Positions 1 to 8,446 of a DNA stretch of 64,000 nt are shown here, in pieces. Under the pieces are notes generated by a model. That model had not been told where the DNA came from and ran no database searches. It saw only the letters and a program-made list of their open reading frames with translations. Every line of letters begins with the position of its first letter. Position 1 is the first letter of the stretch. This DNA comes from an uncultured Bacteroidales bacterium (GTDB lineage: Bacteria; Bacteroidota; Bacteroidia; Bacteroidales; P3): NCBI GenBank assembly GCA_944320465.1, contig CALUHO010000013.1:1-64000 (forward strand). The letters are read 5' to 3'. The translations under genes and the position numbers were made by a program.

Positions 1-355
1 GGTTCTACCGAACCTACTTTGTTTTAATTGTTAAACTTTTTAATAACTAGTCCGGAATTTTACCGGACACGAGTGATATACCATATAAAGTATGGGGAGC
101 AGATTTGTATTGGGAACTAACATGAATATTAATAATGGCAAAGATTAAAAGTCACTCAAAAGCATGTAAATAATTTTATTGAGGCATTGGATGAAATTCC
201 ATGTGGTATTATATGTATTGTGGAAAAAGATAACGGTAATGCTTCTCTGTTTGTATAAAGTACTATATATCATTCGAAGCTGCCTCATTTGACAATTTTC
301 GTTTTATCAAGAAGGACTGTTTCATGCTAGTGCGTTTTGAATTTGTGGATAAAGT

Positions 356-399
356 AAAGCGACGAAAAGAAAATGCTATATTTTCCTTTTCGTCGCTTT
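356..399 (+). terminator. Perfect 14-bp hairpin, probable terminator
   Basis: AAAGCGACGAAAAG (356-369) is perfectly complementary to CTTTTCGTCGCTTT (386-399), with a 16-base A/T-rich loop and T-rich sequence after it. It probably ends transcription from the left of the window and insulates the PHP-ATPase gene. There is no long uninterrupted T tract, so its efficiency is uncertain. Confidence 0.5.
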
Positions 400-539
400 A
401 TTTGTGTATATTTGCATCCGTAAGAGTTACCCAAACAAGCAAAGCGATGCAGACCACGGCAATTGGAACGGTTGCCTACTCATTACCCCAAAACGAGGTA
501 ATTCTTCTAACTCTCTTGATTTCAAGTAGGTATGTTCTT

Positions 540-572
540 TTTGCAGAATTACAGTATAATTTTGTAATTTTG
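540..572 (+). promoter_or_regulatory. Bacteroidota-type promoter for the PHP-ATPase gene
   Basis: TTTG at 540-543 lies 21 bases before TAATTTTG at 565-572, matching the Bacteroidota TTTG/TAnnTTTG pattern. A second -7-like copy sits at 557-564. Transcription would begin near 580, about 50 bases before the ATG at 633. Confidence 0.45.
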
Positions 573-632
573 AAACCAGATTTCCATTTGTTCATTGAGC
601 ATTTGAAAATATATTTAACAAATTAGGAATTT

Positions 633-2672
633 ATGAAAAGATGTGATTTACATATTCATACAGTACCATCTGTATCAGATAGGATGTTTACTTATGATAA
701 AGACGTTTTGTTGGATTATGTTGCAAAAACAGAATTGGATGTAATTGCTATCACAAATCACAACTTGTTTGACTACGCACAATATCAAGAAATCAAGGAT
801 GCATTGACGCAAATAGTTGTTTTACCTGGTATTGAAGTGGATTTGGAGAATGGGCATATTCTTGTCATAGCGAATAACGATGACGGGACGCTGTTTGATT
901 TTAATTCAAAATGTGAAGAAGTAAAAAATTTAATTAAAACTAAGGATGATGATATTTCTTATGATACATTCATTAGAATATTTGGAGATTTGAGTAAATA
1001 TTTACTTATACCACATTATGAAAAAGAACCAAAACTTCATAAAGACACCATTGAGAAATTGGGAAGAAACATAATAGCAGGTGAAGTGTCGAGCGTCAAG
1101 AAATTTATTTATATGGAGAAGGAGGATACAGGACTTACACCTGTCTATTTCAGTGACTTTAGAATAGAAAAAGGTGTTACACTAGATAAGTATCCTGTCA
1201 GCCATACATTTTTTGATGTTGATCTGGTAAATGTCAATACACTGAAACTCTGTCTAATGGATAAGACAAAGGTTTCATTGACCTCAGAAAAAGGAATTAA
1301 ACTTTTTCAGATATTCCCGGATGGACAGATGTTATCAACGGGGCTTAATATTATGTTTGGGAAACGTTCTACAGGGAAAACTCATACCTTAAATGCTATT
1401 GCTAGCCGTTTTGAAGGAAGGGCTAAATACATTAAACAATTTGAACTGCTCAATACCAGTAGGAATGATTCTGAACAGTTTGAAAATGATTTGAAGGTAA
1501 GACAAGAAAATTCTGCAGAGGATTATTTGCACGAATTTGGCGTTATAGTAACAGATATGTTGAAAACTTGTTCAGCCGATGAGGATGAGATGAAATTACA
1601 GAAGTACCTTGAAGCGGTTATGTCTTCAGCACAGCAAAGCGATGTAAACGATGTTTTCTCAAAGTCAAAGTTGTTTAATGAAAGTGATTTCAAGGAACTA
1701 AGTTTTGATGAGATTAAAAAACTTATCAATGCAACGCAGACTTTATTAGAATCACAGCTTTACAAATCGCTTGTCAATAAGCATTTGCCCGAAGCTTCAC
1801 TGAAGTCACTCTTAAAAGAATTGATAGAACAATGTCGGAATGATTATGTTACCAACTTGTATTTCAAAGAAGTTAATAATATAATCAAGATGGTAAAGGA
1901 GTCTTTACAACTGAAATCTGCAGCCCCTCGTATTCCCAATATAGACTTATATCAATACTTCATCAATAAGAAAAAGCGTGAAATTTTTGCCCAAGTAGCT
2001 ATAGCAATAAAGAAAAACAGAACTATTAGCACAGAAAAGGCCGGACACTTTACAATCAGTGTGTCCGCACGCCCGTTTGAGAATGCTACACATTTGAAAA
2101 CTGTCGGATTAAAACAGGTGTCACTTACCAATGCTTTTGCGAAGTATGGAAACCCTATTCAGTATTTAGATGAATTAAAAGCGGCTGGTGTTGAGAGTGA
2201 TCGTATTTATAAGTTGTTTGCAGCCATAGATTACAGGATACTTAATTCTTCAGGCTTGCCTGTATCCGGAGGGGAACGTTCGGAGTTTAACTTCTTGCAG
2301 AAAATTAAAGATGCTATTCTATGTGACATTCTTATTATTGATGAACCAGAGTCTTCGTTTGATAATCTCTTTTTAAAGAACGAGGTAAATAAGTTTATTA
2401 AGGAAATGGCAGAGAATATGCCGGTGATTATTTCTACGCATAATAATACCATAGGAGGTTCTATAAAGCCAGATTACATTCTTTATACGGAAAAAAAGAT
2501 AGGGGCAGATGGACCTCGTTTCAACATTTATAGCGGCTACCCAACAGCCAAAACCCTAAGGGATGTTAAAGGGAATACCATTGAGAATTACGAAATCACG
2601 TTGAACAGTTTAGAAGCTGGTGAACAAGCTTATTCAGAAAGGAAAGATATTTATGAAACACTTAAAAATTGA
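633..2672 (+). CDS. PHP phosphoesterase-ABC/SMC-type ATPase fusion (Ppl-like defence protein)
   Basis: A 679-residue cytoplasmic protein. The N-terminal ~200 residues form a PHP metal-dependent phosphoesterase domain: DLHIHT at residue 5, then TNHN, GIEVD and PHYEKE, which carry the expected metal ligands. An ABC/SMC-like ATPase follows, with a Walker A GKRSTGKT at ~243-250, an ABC signature SGGERS at ~545 and a Walker B LIIDEPESS at ~567. PHP plus SMC-like ATPase is the architecture of the Ppl anti-phage proteins, and of TrlF-type AAA proteins. The gene overlaps the next ORF by 20 bases, implying translational coupling. It shows the AT-rich composition of the left island. Defence is inferred from architecture and context only; the nucleic-acid substrate is unknown. 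Confidence 0.75.
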   Translation: MKRCDLHIHTVPSVSDRMFTYDKDVLLDYVAKTELDVIAITNHNLFDYAQYQEIKDALTQIVVLPGIEVDLENGHILVIANNDDGTLFDFNSKCEEVKNLIKTKDDDISYDTFIRIFGDLSKYLLIPHYEKEPKLHKDTIEKLGRNIIAGEVSSVKKFIYMEKEDTGLTPVYFSDFRIEKGVTLDKYPVSHTFFDVDLVNVNTLKLCLMDKTKVSLTSEKGIKLFQIFPDGQMLSTGLNIMFGKRSTGKTHTLNAIASRFEGRAKYIKQFELLNTSRNDSEQFENDLKVRQENSAEDYLHEFGVIVTDMLKTCSADEDEMKLQKYLEAVMSSAQQSDVNDVFSKSKLFNESDFKELSFDEIKKLINATQTLLESQLYKSLVNKHLPEASLKSLLKELIEQCRNDYVTNLYFKEVNNIIKMVKESLQLKSAAPRIPNIDLYQYFINKKKREIFAQVAIAIKKNRTISTEKAGHFTISVSARPFENATHLKTVGLKQVSLTNAFAKYGNPIQYLDELKAAGVESDRIYKLFAAIDYRILNSSGLPVSGGERSEFNFLQKIKDAILCDILIIDEPESSFDNLFLKNEVNKFIKEMAENMPVIISTHNNTIGGSIKPDYILYTEKKIGADGPRFNIYSGYPTAKTLRDVKGNTIENYEITLNSLEAGEQAYSERKDIYETLKN

Positions 2673-2946
2673 AGATCGAAAAGCCTATTTTACAAGAGGC
2701 GAAAACTGGATGGTTGTAACCGATATGACCAAGGACGATTTATTAAATCTTGCTCATGCGGCTATAGAAGAAGAGGATTTTGAAACAGATGTATATGATG
2801 AGACATTGCTTCCAAATCCGGCACACAGGATTATTTATCAGCAGATTAATGGCCAATTGATGGAATTACATAATAGAAGGGCGGCTTTTCAAGAGGAAGT
2901 GAGGAATATATATAAAGACGCGTATAATAAGTATTGTATAGAATAG
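2653..2946 (+). CDS. Small hypothetical partner of the PHP-ATPase
   Basis: A 97-residue acidic, mostly helical-looking protein with no signal peptide or membrane segment and no family I recognise. I chose the ATG at 2653, preceded by GGAAAG, over an upstream in-frame start at 2620 because it gives a compact protein starting MKHLKIEDRK. Its start lies inside the last codons of the PHP-ATPase gene and it is followed by a terminator, so the two form a bicistronic unit. It may be an accessory or regulatory subunit; that is inference from the overlap alone. Confidence 0.6.
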   Translation: MKHLKIEDRKAYFTRGENWMVVTDMTKDDLLNLAHAAIEEEDFETDVYDETLLPNPAHRIIYQQINGQLMELHNRRAAFQEEVRNIYKDAYNKYCIE

Positions 2947-3043
2947 TCTTTGAATTTTAATAGTACAAAGCCAAGACAAATTTCACTTACTACTTTTTAG
3001 ATGTTTATAATTCATTAAATTCATATTATTTTAAGATCATATG

Positions 3044-3073
3044 GCACTATGCTTGTAAGCATGGTGCTTTTTT
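3044..3073 (+). terminator. Rho-independent terminator
   Basis: GGCACTATGCTT at 3043-3054 pairs with AAGCATGGTGC at 3057-3067 (one G-T wobble), with a 2-base loop, followed by six T. It ends the PHP-ATPase operon, 100 bases after the small ORF. Confidence 0.8.
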
Positions 3074-3179
3074 CTTATAAAACTATCAATAAATAATCCA
3101 AACTAAATAAGGATAAAATCTATAAATATCAGCTAATTATCTCATAAAACAGGAAAACTTAAAAAATTCTGATAATGGC

Positions 3180-4280
3180 TCAAATCCGGAATTTTGGATT
3201 TGTGCCATCATTGCAAATTTTTAATCTATGCAGCATAGGCATAATAGTGCTTTTCCCGTGATTAACAAAATCATATAATTCTTTCTCTGTTGACGGTATT
3301 TTATATCCACTAGAACTACTTGATATTATGACTTCATTGTCTCGAAGCTTAGCGATAATTTTGTTCCTGAAAGATTGTATGGACAATTTGTCGTATCCTA
3401 AATACATTAATTGATTTATAAGTTCTTTCGTTGGAATATAGTTTCTTGGAGATTTGTTCATGAATCGGAATAGAAGATAATTCAGGACAGCAATTTGTTG
3501 TTTCACTTCTACGTCATCTTCGTTCTGGTGAGTTTTAATAAAACGCCGAGCTTTTCGATAGCAAATGTCTGCTATCTGAGGATTATAGTCTGGATTAAGG
3601 CTATTTTGAGCGACATTGAATGTGTCAAAAGTTTCAGGAAATTCTTTGATACGCAAAATTTTCTCACCTAATATTGAACGATAATTGTATCCATCAGCTT
3701 CTGCAATTTTCTTATTATCGTAATTATAGGCCAAAGAACCGCTGACAATATCAGCAGCTTGAATGATGATACTGTTTTTACTATTTTCAAGCCTAAAAGA
3801 ACTTTCATCAAACAAATCAAGAGGAATTTCTTTTGAGCGAACATAATTTGCAAATGAAAGTAGGTAATCGTTGCCTCCTATTTCGTCTGCTGCGATAGTT
3901 AAATTGCTATATGAAACCCTTAGTTCTTGATAGACTAAATTATTCAGGAACTTATAAAATGGTTGTTTGTATTTAAGTCCTGAATTTTCATAAATTTTTC
4001 TTTTATCGCATACGAAAGCAAAAATATGAAAAGGAAGTTTCTTTAACGCATTTAAGATTACTACTCTGCGTTTATGATTGCGCTTGATTTTACTGGATTT
4101 TATTTCTCCTGTTTGAAAATAATGTTTCCTGATTTCTTCTACTCCATTTGATACAGTAGATAAATCCTCCTCATCGACAATAATTGCGGTGATGATAAAA
4201 TGAGTTGAGCATCCTGGATTTTCAAAGTCATACCCGAAAGCTCCAAACTCATCCACAAAAGCATATTTTTTGTTACTCAT
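3180..4280 (-). CDS. DUF3800 domain protein
   Basis: A 366-residue protein. The first ~215 residues match the DUF3800 pattern: an N-terminal FVDEFG acidic motif, a central conserved Asp in TIAADEIGG, and QAADIVSGSLAY near residue 180. This family is an RNase H-like fold, probably a metal-dependent nuclease, common beside defence and mobile genes. The remaining ~150 residues hold a PTKELINQL...SFRNKIIAKL helical segment that could be a winged-helix-like domain. Its ATG lies inside the 3' end of the upstream gene (8-base overlap), so it is probably translated by coupling as the last gene of a three-gene operon. Function unknown. Confidence 0.75.
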   Translation of the reverse strand: MSNKKYAFVDEFGAFGYDFENPGCSTHFIITAIIVDEEDLSTVSNGVEEIRKHYFQTGEIKSSKIKRNHKRRVVILNALKKLPFHIFAFVCDKRKIYENSGLKYKQPFYKFLNNLVYQELRVSYSNLTIAADEIGGNDYLLSFANYVRSKEIPLDLFDESSFRLENSKNSIIIQAADIVSGSLAYNYDNKKIAEADGYNYRSILGEKILRIKEFPETFDTFNVAQNSLNPDYNPQIADICYRKARRFIKTHQNEDDVEVKQQIAVLNYLLFRFMNKSPRNYIPTKELINQLMYLGYDKLSIQSFRNKIIAKLRDNEVIISSSSSGYKIPSTEKELYDFVNHGKSTIMPMLHRLKICNDGTNPKFRI

Positions 4281-5042
4281 AATCTTCTGAATTATTTATT
4301 GCTTCCTTAGTCGCTTCAACTTTATTTTCCGCATATAAAGCAACATCTTTTATTACCAATTTCTGGATGGCAGAACTTATTATCTCCATCGTTTTATAGT
4401 CAATGCTACCATTGACAGACGGTAAACTGATGTATAGCTGTCTGCATCCTTGCATAAAAGTTTTTTGAATAATCAAATTTGCCACAATGTGATGCCTTGT
4501 GTATGGCTGATGTAATAAAGATAGCCGCATACTTGGGGACGTTTTCTGTGTGTACAATGGCTACATGGTCGTCACCGCCGTATTTATAATTCCTATACTT
4601 AGCAGAGCCGAACATATCAATAGTTGTGGTATTTTCATTGAAGATGGTTACATGGTTGCCAATGAATGCCGACACGCCTTCTTCTGCTTCGCCCGCAGTT
4701 ACAAATGGCAAGTCACCAGGTAGTCTATCTTCACTTTTTAAACGTTTACCGCGTGTAGATTTGCCAAACAGTTTTTCAAGATTATATTCAGTCCATTCTA
4801 TCTTGTCATAATCATTCAAGGCTTTTTGTTCTTCATCAGTTAGTTTATAGTCTTTAAATCCTGCAACTGACAAATAAGCTTCCGGCTCCGCCAAACGCTC
4901 CGCTTCCAGCTCCGCCATGAACTTATCTATAAATGCAAAATCAATCTTATTGTTTCTAACAGGAAGTCTCATTTTAAAGTATAAAATAGCATTGTCATCT
5001 TCTCCAAACTTCCGCATCAAGGTCAGTATATGTCCCCATGGT

Positions 5043-5069
5043 AAAACTGCGACAGCCTGTCGCAGTTTT
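5043..5069. repeat. 27-bp perfect palindrome inside the DUF1016 gene
   Basis: Arms of 13 bases around one central C, core CTGCGACAGCCTGTCGCAG at 5047-5065. It encodes RQAVAV of the DUF1016 domain. The same 19-base core occurs again at 5302-5320. Confidence 0.8.
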
Positions 5070-5301
5070 GGACCACTGTCACAAAAACGCTCATAGAATT
5101 TTTTCATATCCCACAGATTTCTTGGAGAAACACCCATCTGCGGATAGCGCTGCTTTAAGTCATAAGACAAACGATTGACCACACCACTTCCGTGCCTGCT
5201 CTCAACTTTTCTATCGTGAAGTAATTTCCCTATTTCCCAATGAGTTGTACCAATGGCAGAACACACGGTTGTTGCCACCATAGCTCTAGTTCTGTCAATA
5301 A

Positions 5302-5320
5302 CTGCGACAGCCTGTCGCAG
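5302..5320. repeat. Second copy of the intragenic palindrome
   Basis: Identical 19-base core (9+1+9) to the palindrome at 5047-5065, 255 bases away, and again encoding RQAVAV near the start of the same protein. The spacing suggests a possible binding site pair or a small invertible or recombining unit. Confidence 0.8.
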
Positions 5321-5363
5321 AATTGCATCATACTCTGATTCTTGGATTTGTACTATCATGTCC

Positions 5364-5654
5364 TCAATCTTTTCCAGTTATAAGTTCTCGTTTGTCGATG
5401 TCAGGTAAAGTTGCAATTTTGTCTAACGTGTAAAGGTCTGGCTGGGACACATAGGTCCACCACTTGCTAACTGTAGACGGATTCTTCCCTAATTCCCCAG
5501 CAAGCCATTTGGCCGTCCGCTTCTTTTCAACGAGCATAACACCGACAAGTTGCTTCTGAGAAACATGCCGGCACTTTATCAATCCCGCAACAGTTCCTTC
5601 TGGATATGTCGGCTCAAACGGCTCGGTATTGTTCGCTATTATTTTCGGGTCCAA
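5364..5654 (-). CDS. XRE-family HTH regulator
   Basis: About 96 residues if started at the TTG at 5654. The helix-turn-helix lies in the second half (TAKWLAGELGKNPSTVSKWW, then SQPDLYTLDKIATL) and resembles the small XRE regulators found before restriction or toxin genes. The next ATG in frame (5537) would cut helix 1, so the true start is at or near 5654. It ends 4 bases before the DUF1016-fusion start and so heads a regulator-DUF1016-DUF3800 operon. It is probably an autoregulator of that module; the paired palindromes in the next gene are conceivable targets, which is untested. Confidence 0.65.
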   Translation of the reverse strand: MDPKIIANNTEPFEPTYPEGTVAGLIKCRHVSQKQLVGVMLVEKKRTAKWLAGELGKNPSTVSKWWTYVSQPDLYTLDKIATLPDIDKRELITGKD

Positions 5655-5751
5655 CTCTTTGATTTAAATCATGGCTCATATCATTTATAATGGTTGGGCA
5701 ACTCAATCATTGACATACTTATCATATGACTGTATTAATTCTATTATTTTA

Positions 5752-5800
5752 TTTGAGAATACTATTGATGCAATTTTAAAGCATCAATAGTATTCTCAAA
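5752..5800. repeat. Perfect 20-bp inverted repeat
   Basis: TTTGAGAATACTATTGATGC (5752-5771) and its exact complement (5781-5800) surround a 9-base loop. It lies upstream of the HTH operon and downstream of the export operon, both of which read leftward. It covers the 3' end of the tiny ORF at 5762-5857. There is no T tract, so simple termination is not obvious. Confidence 0.8.
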
Positions 5801-5857
5801 ACAATGTTTGAACCGATCTATTTCGGCTTCCAATGATATGATTCTTTCGTTATCCAT
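5762..5857 (-). CDS. Possible 31-residue peptide upstream of the HTH operon
   Basis: ATG at 5857 to TAG at 5762 gives a charged, helical-looking peptide (starts MDNERIISLEAEIDRFKH). A promoter-like TAACTTTG (minus strand, 5965-5972) lies about 110 bases upstream, and the last ~13 codons are part of the perfect hairpin. It could be a leader peptide whose translation affects the hairpin, or the remnant of a longer gene. No homologue recognised. Confidence 0.25.
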   Translation of the reverse strand: MDNERIISLEAEIDRFKHCFENTIDALKLHQ

Positions 5858-5964
5858 TATTCGTACTGTTTGTAAAAAACAAATGTAGAGAAAATATCCG
5901 TTTTTAATAGGGGAATAGCATTTGTCCATAAGTCATTTGCTAAAGCTTCACATTTACTTTTCTG

Positions 5965-5972
5965 CAAAGTTA
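5965..5972 (-). promoter_or_regulatory. Leftward TAnnTTTG promoter core
   Basis: The minus strand reads TAACTTTGC here. It would drive the short peptide frame and then the HTH operon. The rest of 5973-6233 shows no gene that I can support. Confidence 0.4.
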
Positions 5973-6233
5973 CAGGGTAAAACGGGCAAGCTGCAAGGAC
6001 GGTTTTGCGGTTTTTGAAAAAATCTCCACGCCTCCGGGTAGTATTTGTTTCAAAAAAAACTTGCATCCCCTAATCCCTGCCTTTTGAAGCGCCTAAAACA
6101 TAAAAATACCGAAGCGACCTTGTTTTTCCAGAACACGGCAAGATGTCTTTTCAGCCGCTCAAAAAGATTTGAGTATCCCGAAAAGCATTTGCCCTTGCAG
6201 GAACTTGATTGCCTCTCCGAAGTTGGGCCACCT

Positions 6234-7343
6234 TTAATATGTCTTCTTGTAGCTGACAACGGCCCAAATGCCGAAGAAAACGTCAAAGCCCAGCAATGCC
6301 AGAAGCTGGTGGCTGAGATCTGCCAATGAGCATCCTTGCAGATAGACACCTCTCATCATCTCTATGAAGTATCTCGGAGGGTTGAACCAGGTGATGACCT
6401 GCGCCCACTGGGGCATGGAGGATATGGGAGTGAGCAGTCCGCTCATCAGCATGAAAACCAATATGAAGAAGAACATGACGAACATGGCCTGCTGCATGGT
6501 GTCGGAATAGTTGGAAACCACCAGCCCGAATCCGGAAAGGGCGAAGATGAAAAGGAGGGAGAACAGGTAGACGGTCCAGATGCTGCCGTGCGGTGACATC
6601 CCGTACACAATCCAGGCTAGCAACATGCAGATGGACAGTACTATGAGCCCCATGATCCAGTACGGAATCAGCTTGGCAAAGATAAATGTCGTCTTGCGGA
6701 CAGGCGTGATGTTTATCTGCGCAATGGTCCCTTTCTCCTTCTCTCCAACGATATTCAGGGCCGGAAGAAAGCCTCCGAGGAGAATAATGACAATGACCAT
6801 GTAGGCCGGAATCATGAAGTTCTTGTAGTCCATGTACGGGTTGAACTTGTTAAGGACGTTGATGCTGACCTTGGGTGTGTGGACGATACCGACGGAAACC
6901 GGGGCGAAGTTTTCCGCGAAGAAGTCCGCGCAGACGGCATTGAGATAGTTGGCTCCAAGTACACCCTTAATCTGGTTGACAGCGTTCAGGGATATCTGCA
7001 CCTGGGCACGGCCTTCGCTCACAAGTTTCTGCTCGAAGTATCTTGGAATCTCTACCGCGGCATCGGTTCGCCCCTTTTCCAGTTGCTGGAGTGCCTCCGG
7101 ATAACTACCGGTAACATCCTCCAGGATGAAATAGTCAGAGGCCTCAAGAGTCCTTGTCAGTTTCCCGGAGGTGCTGCTTCCGTCCTTGTCCACCACTGTC
7201 AGTCTGATATTCTTTATGTCCATGTTGACAATCCACGGAATGACAAGCATGATTATGACAGGGAAGGCGATTACCAGCTTCGGCAGGAAGGGATTGCGGA
7301 AGAACTGCTTGAATTCTTTTCTTAGCAGGTATTTGAGTGTCAT
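6234..7343 (-). CDS. ABC-2 type export permease (distal)
   Basis: A 369-residue integral inner-membrane protein of the YhhJ/YbhR type. One N-terminal transmembrane helix (LVIAFPVIIMLVIPWIV) is followed by a ~150-residue extracytoplasmic domain and then five or six helices (AYMVIVIILLGGFLPAL onward). The family motif VGEKEKGTIAQINITPV is intact. It is the last gene of the operon and starts within the stop of the preceding paralogous permease (4-base overlap). The pair should form the membrane channel of a tripartite exporter with the adaptor and the outer-membrane channel. Substrate unknown; efflux of drugs or lipids is typical. Its partner ATPase is only a relic here. Confidence 0.88.
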   Translation of the reverse strand: MTLKYLLRKEFKQFFRNPFLPKLVIAFPVIIMLVIPWIVNMDIKNIRLTVVDKDGSSTSGKLTRTLEASDYFILEDVTGSYPEALQQLEKGRTDAAVEIPRYFEQKLVSEGRAQVQISLNAVNQIKGVLGANYLNAVCADFFAENFAPVSVGIVHTPKVSINVLNKFNPYMDYKNFMIPAYMVIVIILLGGFLPALNIVGEKEKGTIAQINITPVRKTTFIFAKLIPYWIMGLIVLSICMLLAWIVYGMSPHGSIWTVYLFSLLFIFALSGFGLVVSNYSDTMQQAMFVMFFFILVFMLMSGLLTPISSMPQWAQVITWFNPPRYFIEMMRGVYLQGCSLADLSHQLLALLGFDVFFGIWAVVSYKKTY

Positions 7344-8440
7344 CGTAGTCTGAGTTTGAAGTTTTTGATACTGACAGCCAGCAGGAATACGGCCATGCCC
7401 GAGAGTATTGAGAACTCCTTGGCGACCATGCCGGCAGGCAGTCCTTCGATCATGAGTTTCTTCACGCCTTCGATGTACCAGCGGGCCGGAACAGCACCGG
7501 ACAGCACCCGGAAGAACCCCGGCATGCTTTCCACCGGGAACAGAAGTCCCGAAAGGAATACCACCGGTATCATCAGCACCATCCCAGAGCCGAGCATGGC
7601 GGCGAGCTGAGTCCTGGTCCGGGTGGAAATCATCAGGCCTAAGGCGAGGGAAACGACGATGTAAATCAGCGACAGCAGGGTCAGGCTCCAGAAGTTCCCG
7701 GAAAGAGGGATGTCCAGCAATGTCACGGACAGCAGCAGGATAGTCAGGTAATTCACTATGGACAGGGTCATGTAGGGCATCATCTTGGACAGAATGATTA
7801 TCTGCGGCCTCATCGGGGAGACCAGCAGCACCTCCATTGTGCCGATCTCTTTCTCTCTGACAATGGCGATGGAGGTCATCATGGCGCAGATAAGGATGAT
7901 AATCAGGCCCATGACTCCCGGAACGAAATTGTAGGAACTGCGCATCTGCGGATTGAACAGCATCCGGACATTAGTCTGTATTCCGACCGTTTCCGCCCTT
8001 GTCCCTTCGGACAATGCGTCCATTATCAAAACCGTGGCGTAACCGGCTGCCGTTCTGGCCGTATTGGTGTTGGAACCGTCCGTTATCAGCTGTATGCCGG
8101 CCCCTTCGGGAGACAGCATCTCATCGGCGAAACCCGGAGTGAAGGCTATGGCCATGTTGATGCTGCCGTCCCGGAAATACTTCTCGATACCGTCCGTGCT
8201 GCGGAGTATCCTTCGCACTGTAAAGTATTCGCTCGCATCGAATTTTTCCGTCAGTCGGCGCGTGACTTCGCTTGCCTGAGGCACCACCACGGCCAGGTCG
8301 ATATTGCGAACCTCTGTCGAGATGGCGAAGCCGAACAGAATGATCTGGACCACAGGCATCCCGAACAGTATCAGCATGGTCCGTGTATCCCTGAACACAT
8401 GAAGGAATTCCTTTTTAATAAATGCCTTAAGCTGTTTCAT
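7340..8440 (-). CDS. ABC-2 type export permease (proximal)
   Basis: A 366-residue paralogue of the next gene, with the same plan: N-terminal helix around residues 20-45 (TMLILFGMPVVQIILFGFAIS), periplasmic domain to ~175, then five or more helices. The intact coupling motif VREKEIGTMEVLLVSPM normally contacts the ATPase. It overlaps the distal permease by 4 bases. Only 6 bases separate its start from the stop of the ATPase relic, so translation was probably coupled to the ATPase originally. With no intact ATPase beside it, the transporter works only if an ATPase is supplied from elsewhere. Confidence 0.88.
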   Translation of the reverse strand: MKQLKAFIKKEFLHVFRDTRTMLILFGMPVVQIILFGFAISTEVRNIDLAVVVPQASEVTRRLTEKFDASEYFTVRRILRSTDGIEKYFRDGSINMAIAFTPGFADEMLSPEGAGIQLITDGSNTNTARTAAGYATVLIMDALSEGTRAETVGIQTNVRMLFNPQMRSSYNFVPGVMGLIIILICAMMTSIAIVREKEIGTMEVLLVSPMRPQIIILSKMMPYMTLSIVNYLTILLLSVTLLDIPLSGNFWSLTLLSLIYIVVSLALGLMISTRTRTQLAAMLGSGMVLMIPVVFLSGLLFPVESMPGFFRVLSGAVPARWYIEGVKKLMIEGLPAGMVAKEFSILSGMAVFLLAVSIKNFKLRLR

Positions 8441-8446
8441 GGCTGT

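Larger units (their letters stand above)
1..632. other. AT-rich leader region, possible gene remnant
   Basis: No convincing complete gene. Positions 136-258 form an open frame without a start codon that ends in a stop and reads like protein (it contains NNFIEALDEIPCGIICIV). It may be the decayed tail of a lost gene. A hairpin at 356-399 and promoter-like sequence at 540-572 follow. A 100-codon open frame at 324-626 has no recognisable domain and is crossed by the hairpin and promoter, so I do not call it. Confidence 0.4.
4273..5359 (-). pseudogene. Frameshifted DUF1016/restriction-specificity-like fusion
   Basis: The frame from the ATG at 5359 runs 317 codons. Residues ~8-150 resemble the DUF1016/YhcG N-terminal domain (THWEIGKLL, SPRNLWDMKKFYE, RQAVAVLPWGHIL). 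Residues ~165-310 resemble a type I-like specificity protein (FAFIDKFMAELEAERLAE, GDLPFVTAG, KFDYSKNFYA). Homology then continues in another frame (LYISLPSVNGSIDYKTMEI, then IQKLVIKDVALYAE) down to the stop at 4273. Three frames are used in turn around 4437-4453, which fits two single-base losses next to short homopolymers. They may be real mutations or sequencing errors. The restored 3' end overlaps the DUF3800 start, as expected of a normal operon. Restored product about 360 residues. Confidence 0.7.

Noticed and set aside
324..626. 100-codon ORF at the left edge
   Set aside because: Crosses a hairpin and promoter-like sequence and shows no protein-family features.
4455..4466. A-AAA-AAC slippery heptamer suggesting programmed -1 frameshifting in the DUF1016 fusion
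   Set aside because: The -1 frame soon hits a stop and does not lead into the frame carrying the C-terminal homology, which needs a net +1 change; indels are the simpler explanation.
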